Shown piece by piece: positions 62,210 to 64,000 of a DNA stretch of 64,000 nt. Positions within the stretch are counted from its first letter, which is position 1, and each line of letters starts with the position of its first letter. Both the position numbers and the translations under genes were made by a program. Source of the DNA: Lumbricus terrestris (taxonomy: Eukaryota; Annelida; Clitellata; Crassiclitellata; Lumbricidae); contig OX457037.1 of NCBI GenBank assembly GCA_949752735.1, forward strand, positions 36,213,371 to 36,277,370, in the 5' to 3' direction. The notes under the pieces were generated by a model, which saw only the letters and a list, made by a program, of their open reading frames with translations, did no database searches and was not told where the DNA came from.

Positions 62210-62810
62210 CAAGGCCGTAGCCAGGATTTTGTTGGGGGGGGAGGTGGTGGTTACCCATACCTTGATCAAATTCTGAAGACCTTTTTTAGTACTTTAATGC
62301 CTTGCAGTCGAATTCTTCTACTCGCGGAAAACTTCGCTTGTATTGCGCATGCCAATTTTTTTTGGGGTGGGGGGTTCAAATGCTGTGTGTAATTTTTCTA
62401 GGGGACAATGTTTCGTATAGTATACATGTGCACAACACCTCTCAATTTTTTCTGGGGAATTCTGATTCCTGGGAAACTCCCCCCAGAGACGCTTACGTGT
62501 AGATTAAATGGCAGCCTAAAATGTTACTATTGCAATGTGGAAATTCAAAAATGTGAACAATGAGGGAAGGGAACATTAATTTTATTGAAGTCTTAAGCAA
62601 TGTCTTTCAGCGATGAAATTATGAGAAATTTTTTGAGATGACGGCTTAAAATGTTACCATTATCCTATAATTAGGAAAATTTAAACAAAAGAAGGGGACG
62701 CTTTTTAAGTCATAAACCACGACTATGAGCACAGAAATGATGAGCATTTTCGCTAAAATGACAGTCTAAAATGCTACCATTGCAGTGTGGAAATAAAAAA
62801 TAATGATAAT
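62210..62810. repeat. Old relatives of the 86-bp satellite and its transposon
   Basis: CCTAAAATGTTACTATTGCA, GCTTAAAATGTTACCATTAT and TCTAAAATGCTACCATTGCA recur about 125 bp apart near 62515, 62645 and 62767, next to CCCCCCAGAGACGC...TAGATTAAAT, a decayed terminus. Confidence 0.6.
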
Positions 62811-63637
62811 TGGGAGCATGGGCGCCCGCACATAGGAGCAGGAGGGGGCACTTGCCCCCCTGGAAAATTGAAACCTATTTTTCTCACTACTACTTTTGGG
62901 GTTATAACAAATTTATTCGCATTAGATAGTTTAAAAAGCTACTTTTAACTAATACTCTTCGTTTTTAAAGTTTCTTTGCGAATTGCGCTAAAGAAACAAT
63001 TCATATTAGACAATTTTAAAAGTGAAACTGAGAAATGTACATCAATAAACCTCTATGAAAAATACCCATGCTAGTTCTTATTTTCCTGCATGCTTAGAAT
63101 TTTTTTGACCTCTTGCTACAATTTTTTCAACCTTGACCATCGTCTTTTGCCCCCTCATGCAAAAATGTCTGCGGGCGCCCATGATTGGGAGGAGCATATC
63201 CCCTCCCCAAACACCTCCCCCTGTTACCATGTGGCTCAAACAATGGTTGCAAAGATAAAAAAAATATTATACATGCAGGTTTACACATAATTAGTTTTAA
63301 ATTAGTTTTACACATTTTGGGTGGACTGAGCCCGTAAACCGCCGCCTATATTATGTTAGCCTATATACGACATATTATACCATTCCAGAACCTCAATTGT
63401 TGGCTTCAAAAAATAAGGTCTTTCCTGTTTCCTCCATTTCTCTAATGGTGTTAGTCCATCTCTATTCAACCTTTCTTCATATTCCAAATCTTTGTAACCC
63501 ATACAATTCTGTGGCTCATCTTATCGTCATGATCTGATTTATTGTAAAATTTTACATAGAAATAAGAGCTACAAAATCAAATCTTCCTTATTATAGTTCT
63601 TACATCGTGTGCTACGGTAAGTGCATTAGGCCATATG

Positions 63638-63894
63638 GCAGTAGCGGCGCCAAGGCGGAGCTATGGGGCTAAGCCCCCCATAAAAAGGCATGTAGACTTC
63701 TAAAACTAAAATATTTCCACGATAAGCCCCACTCTAAAAAAAATTAAATAGAAGTTCCATCATCACTCATCACGACATTTCGACAGGATGACTAAAAAAG
63801 GTCATCAGAAATAATTTTGGCGGATGAAAATGGAAAATTTCCGCGAGGGTTCAGCCTCCCCCCCCCCCCAATCTGAAATCCTGGCGCCGCCACT
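63638..63894. mobile_element. MITE of the GGCGGCGCC group
   Basis: CAGTAGCGGCGCCAAGGCGG to GAAATCCTGGCGCCGCCACT, with the GACTAAAAAAGGTCATCAGA module. Confidence 0.75.
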
Positions 63895-64000
63895 GCATTA
63901 GGTTATTTCATTTTTACATTATTTCCCTTCGGGAGTGTTCAAACACCAAAAACACCTCCTAAATGCGGCTTTGTGATCGATCATTATTATAATTGTGTAG

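Overview
The window is eukaryotic, AT-rich and dense in transposons. It carries two animal genes in a tail-to-tail arrangement. One is a ParaHox homeobox gene of the Gsx family on the + strand: exon 1 starts at 4384 and the homeobox exon runs to 10670. The other is a VEGF-receptor-type receptor tyrosine kinase on the - strand: 22 exons can be placed between 45054 and 14818, every exon junction agrees in reading phase, and only the signal-peptide exon is missing. The organism is an invertebrate metazoan and probably a deuterostome. An echinoderm or hemichordate is my best guess, from a VEGFR resembling the vertebrate receptors, a Gsx gene, and an abundance of the palindrome TAGGCCTA. That assignment is inference.

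Layout. 1-4383 is Gsx upstream DNA with MITE and SINE remnants. 4384-10670 is Gsx, with a repeat-filled intron of about 5 kb. 10671-14817 is the gap between the two gene 3' ends: a TTGA microsatellite split by a MITE, a larger inverted-repeat element and a SINE. 14818-45054 is the VEGFR gene with introns holding LINE ends, SINEs, Helitron-like elements, hAT-type MITEs and long microsatellites. 45055-64000 has no convincing exon. It is a transposon accretion zone containing five of the window's six CAGTGTTTAATC-type insertions, one with about 25 tandem 86-bp monomers.

How the genes relate. Gsx is a sequence-specific transcription factor and VEGFR a cell-surface receptor kinase. They are not a functional unit. 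Their adjacency recalls the vertebrate ParaHox neighbourhoods (GSX2 with PDGFRA/KIT/KDR; GSX1/PDX1/CDX2 with FLT3/FLT1), so the window probably preserves an ancestral ParaHox-RTK linkage.

The main anomalies are: a VEGFR with six recognisable Ig domains instead of seven; an apparent GC-AG intron; two 5' splice sites that run straight into microsatellites; a MITE ending 24 bp from the Gsx homeobox-exon acceptor; a Gsx stop codon lying in a GATT microsatellite; a terminal-inverted-repeat element family that carries an expandable satellite array; and a 67-nt near-perfect hairpin in the second VEGFR intron (between exons 2 and 3).
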